From NCBI GenBank assembly GCA_963383645.1, contig OY726566.1:92378029-92442028 (forward strand): a DNA stretch of 64,000 nt, read 5' to 3'. How positions within the stretch are numbered: the stretch's first letter is position 1; every line of letters begins with the position of its first letter. Shown piece by piece: positions 61,325-64,000 of the stretch. A program made the translations under genes and the position numbers. Source of the DNA: Muscardinus avellanarius (Eukaryota > Chordata > Mammalia > Rodentia > Gliridae). The notes beneath the pieces were generated by a model that had not been told where the DNA came from, did not search any database, and was given only the letters and a program-made list of their open reading frames with translations.

Positions 61325-61330
61325 CAAACT

Positions 61331-62221
61331 AGGTTGTAATAAGGGCTTCAGTTATACTAACACTTGAGGCTGGGGAGTAATTAACTGTGGCGTTTTAGTG
61401 GGAAAGGAGGTGCTATAGACTTCTCAGGGAGAACAGAGGAGTCAATAAGCAAGCGGGTCTTGACAAATGGGTGAGCTCACCAGGAGGAAATTGAGAGGGC
61501 CCGCTGTGCTCTGCACACAGCGTCAGGAGCAAAGCTGCAGAATCCTGAAGAGTGAGGCCCGCCCCACCCGCTCTTTATTGAACGCAGGCTGAGGGACAGG
61601 AATGAACGAGGGGCAAAGGAAGAGGCTGAGGAGGGGTCGAAGGTTATTTTCATATTCTGGCTTAATATTGTAAGTTTTGGGTGTTTGTCCCAACTTCTAC
61701 ATTATGATTTATTGGATAGTGTCAATTATTCAGCTTTGAAGCAGAAACTTATTTTTCTTTTAATCATCCAGATCAGACTGATGGATGAGTGTCTTGTGAT
61801 TGCAAGACAAGTTATTTAAAAAAAAGATGATCATTTCCACTTTACTTATCACTGCAAATCAGGATTATCACAACATTGCAACCAAATAAATAAATTTGAG
61901 TTCTGAGGCTGAAACAAGGCTGTTGCCGTCATCCTTAGCCCCCAGTTATTAAGTGTTGTGTTCATGAAAATAAGTTTCACTGTCCTCTTTATAATAAGCA
62001 AACACTGAAAAAACTTATATAGTTATAGTAATAAAATAGGATGTTATCAATAGTAGGTATTCGGGAGCCACAGGAGATTTCAATTGAAAACAGGATATCA
62101 TTAACTTTTAAATAAAATAAAAATGTGTAGAAACTTCTTGAATGGAAGATAGGGAGCTACTCTAAGGCTTCTCTAGTCCATTTCATAGAAACAAGGCTCT
62201 ACCTGTGATTCATTCTCTCTC

Positions 62222-62226
<5 letters not shown>
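61331..62226. other. CHCHD3 intron, nothing recognised
   Basis: Unique sequence. No exon. Confidence 0.5.

Positions 62227-62276
<50 letters not shown>
62227..62276. repeat. (CA)25 microsatellite
   Basis: 50 bp of pure CA; forms an inverted pair with the (GT)16 at 62291. Confidence 0.98.
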
Positions 62277-62278
<2 letters not shown>

Positions 62279-62285
62279 GTCCAGT

Positions 62286-62290
<5 letters not shown>

Positions 62291-62322
<32 letters not shown>
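62291..62322. repeat. (GT)16 microsatellite
   Basis: 32 bp of pure GT, 14 bp right of the (CA)25 tract, at the tail end of the next reverse SINE. Confidence 0.98.
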
Positions 62323-62324
<2 letters not shown>

Positions 62325-62329
62325 ACCCA

Positions 62330-62523
62330 TGTTATTAAAACCAGGGGCCCATTCGGCATTCTACTTCTGAGCTAGACTCCCAGGCCTATTTTATATTTTG
62401 AAACAGGGGCTCACTAAGCTATAAAGGGCCTTGCAAGTCGCTGAGGCTGGCTGTAAACCTGTGATCCTCCTGTCTCAGCCTCCCAGGTACTGGCTTAATG
62501 AGTGTGCACCACCATGCCCAGCT
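62330..62523 (-). mobile_element. B1/7SL-ID composite SINE
   Basis: Diverged reverse copy, attcggcattctacttctga to agtgtgcaccaccatgccca. Confidence 0.88.
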
Positions 62524-63100
62524 CAGCCCTTCATTCTTAACAGTAAACAAACAGGGCTAGGCAGGCTTTTAAGGACTTAACCACAAGTGTCATTTTCATT
62601 TCTGTGAAAAAATGTGGTCCAAGTGCCAAGTGGCTAACTTCAGAACAAATTTTAGGGAGAATCTTCTTTGTTCATGAAAGGCCACCAACTTATAATTGCC
62701 TATAATCTCAAACAAATATCCTGAAGACATGACGAGGTATTAGATGAGAACTATACCATGAACTAACAATAGCAACATTTATCCGCGTACAGCATTTCAC
62801 ATGCATTGCTAACCAAATTAGGTAGTTCTTCTCATTTGGCACGCTAAAATATAATTAATATTTTGAGCGGTGTTGCTAATTGTTGGTTAATGATTTGACA
62901 GAAAACATTCGTCTTTAAGGGCATGCTTTTAGAGACATGGCATTTTCTCAGTTGCAGTTTTATTGTGTCCACAGATTATTCCCAGAGAAATATATGAATT
63001 ATATGATGGGCATCAATTTAAACAAAAACACAAAATTCATTCGATGGAAACTTGAACTACGGAGGACTCACATAATGAAGCTGACCACTGACTGCTTAGG
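62524..63100. other. CHCHD3 intron, unique DNA
   Basis: AT-rich, repeat-free. The block 62760-62910 has several ATTA-type motifs. No exon. Confidence 0.5.
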
Positions 63101-63215
63101 ATATGCCAAGAACATGAACAGACCTCAAGCTAATTCCTATGTAACATCTCTTTCACCAACACTATCTTACAGATGTAGAAAACTAAGCACAGAGAGGGCA
63201 GGAGGAGGGAGAGAG
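63100..63215 (-). mobile_element. Possible MIR fragment
   Basis: Contains the core-like cttacagatgtagaaaacta then agcacagagagggcag, as in reverse MIR. Confidence 0.5.
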
Positions 63216-64000
63216 AAGTATTTGCTAGACTTAAGTTGATTGCATTATGTAAAATATCTTAGTATTTTTCTGATAACATTTTGTACATTTAGATATTTAT
63301 CGTTTCACTAATGCTATATTGACCTTGTAGAACAGAAAAATTAAGTCACACTAAGTACCTCTAGTTAAAGAAAAAAAAATCAGGAAGGCCCAAAACTACA
63401 AACAAAAATGAGCATATTTCCTGGTAGCTGCTATAGCAAAACCTAAATCATGTTAAAACCTGCCCCTCCTTTCTTAAATCTCCTTCCTAGATACTCTATC
63501 ACACAAAAGGGGGGTTTTATGGCATGGAGTACAAATAGATGTATCATTAATAAGAATGGATCAGCCTTTCTCCAAAAGCTTAGCACTAAAATCTTTTAAA
63601 GATCCCAGCCTTAATGCACTCTCTGGAGCAACAATCTTATTTTCTCTGCATCATCAAGTTCTGAGAATGTATTTTTCATTTGTCTTGTCGTCAGTTCGAA
63701 AAGGTGAAGATGTGTATACATTTTGCTTTTCAATTCTCCTATTAAATCTGCTTCTCAGCGCTTCAGTTTCCAAATGCTCCAGAAGAGGTATGGATTGACA
63801 TTTCTGCCAAAGGACTTTTTTTTTTTTTTTTTTTTTTGGCTCTGTAGTTTCTTGTCAGAGCTAATGGAAAAAGTTCTACCACTAATCTTTTCAATTTACC
63901 TCTAGGGAATTACAAACTAGCAACAAAAACTGCAAAAGTTGTGCCAAAATGCATAACTTTAAACTTAACGCAAGTAAAAAAAAAAAGCCTGAAATTTTCA
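63216..64000. other. CHCHD3 intron to window edge
   Basis: Unique AT-rich intron with a T-run at 63817-63838 and an A-run at 63977-63986. The open frame at 63556-63798 (+) is antisense and has no domain. Confidence 0.5.

Larger units (their letters stand above)
60646..61330 (+). repeat. Tandem duplication, unit 2 (with later SINE insertion)
   Basis: Repeats unit 1: attctgagagtctaatctga through attaaaaactagtt, then (GT)n, then a reverse SINE. It is longer because a plus-strand SINE inserted at 60831-61055. Confidence 0.85.
35690..64000 (-). other. CHCHD3: CHCHD3 upstream intron, runs off the window
   Basis: More than 28 kb upstream of the CHCH exon on the minus strand. I looked for coding matching the preceding part of CHCHD3 (the Glu/Lys-rich coiled-coil region) with a phase-2 donor and saw none, so this is taken as one intron continuing beyond 64000. 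Large introns fit CHCHD3, which is a very long gene in mammals. Confidence 0.8.

Noticed and set aside
36600..64000. Further upstream CHCHD3 exons
   Set aside because: I looked for the Glu/Lys-rich coiled-coil coding with a phase-2 donor on the minus strand and saw no match; a protein-to-DNA alignment would settle it.
1..64000. CRISPR arrays, operons, phage or plasmid functions, or a novel defence-type system
   Set aside because: The sequence is mammalian nuclear DNA; spaced repeats here are SINEs and microsatellites, and no prokaryotic gene organisation exists.

Overview
This is a stretch of mammalian nuclear DNA, almost certainly from a rodent of the squirrel group (Sciuridae). The pointer is a dense population of one composite SINE: a 7SL/B1-like head joined to a tRNA-Ala/ID-like tail, about 30 copies, several flanked by target-site duplications (TSDs) of 11-16 bp. 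Alongside are old mammalian repeats (MIR, L2, L1M-like, MER5A-like, Tigger/MER2-like). There is no operon, ribosome binding site, CRISPR array or other prokaryotic feature. The species cannot be fixed from sequence alone.

One protein-coding gene is supported: the 3' end of CHCHD3 (MIC19, a MICOS complex subunit) on the minus strand. The penultimate coding exon (35554-35689) carries the complete twin CX9C CHCH domain. A 7-codon terminal coding exon with the stop lies at 23789-23812. The two are separated by an 11.7 kb intron with consensus splice sites and matching phase. The 3' UTR runs leftward from 23788; candidate poly(A) signals are at 23695, 23571 and 23116. Everything right of 35690 is upstream CHCHD3 intron and continues past the window edge. 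No earlier exon was found in it. Everything left of about 23.1 kb is downstream intergenic DNA.

Layout: 1-4 kb SINEs and unique DNA; 4.1-4.4 kb a (CA)n block beside a 176-bp polypyrimidine tract; 5.1-6.6 kb L1 (+); 8.2-9.4 kb and 11.7-13 kb L1 (-); 14.4-16 kb AT-rich DNA and L1 pieces; 16.7-17.4 kb L2 (+); 17.4-23 kb mostly unique; 23.1-35.7 kb CHCHD3 3' end with SINEs in the last intron; 36-38 kb a SINE cluster with nested insertions; 38-64 kb intron with scattered SINEs, a Tigger/MER2 relic, a 1.4 kb degenerate L2 reverse-transcriptase region (52.2-53.6 kb), a local tandem duplication (60.1-61.3 kb) and several microsatellites.

I found no new gene system. The observations most worth checking are the subfamily age order shown by nested SINEs, microsatellites that repeatedly sit at SINE 3' ends, non-B-DNA tracts (Z-DNA, H-DNA and cruciform candidates), the tandem duplication near 60 kb, a dispersed homologous pair (13.3 and 37.5 kb), and several repeat-free AT-rich intronic blocks that look like conserved regulatory DNA.
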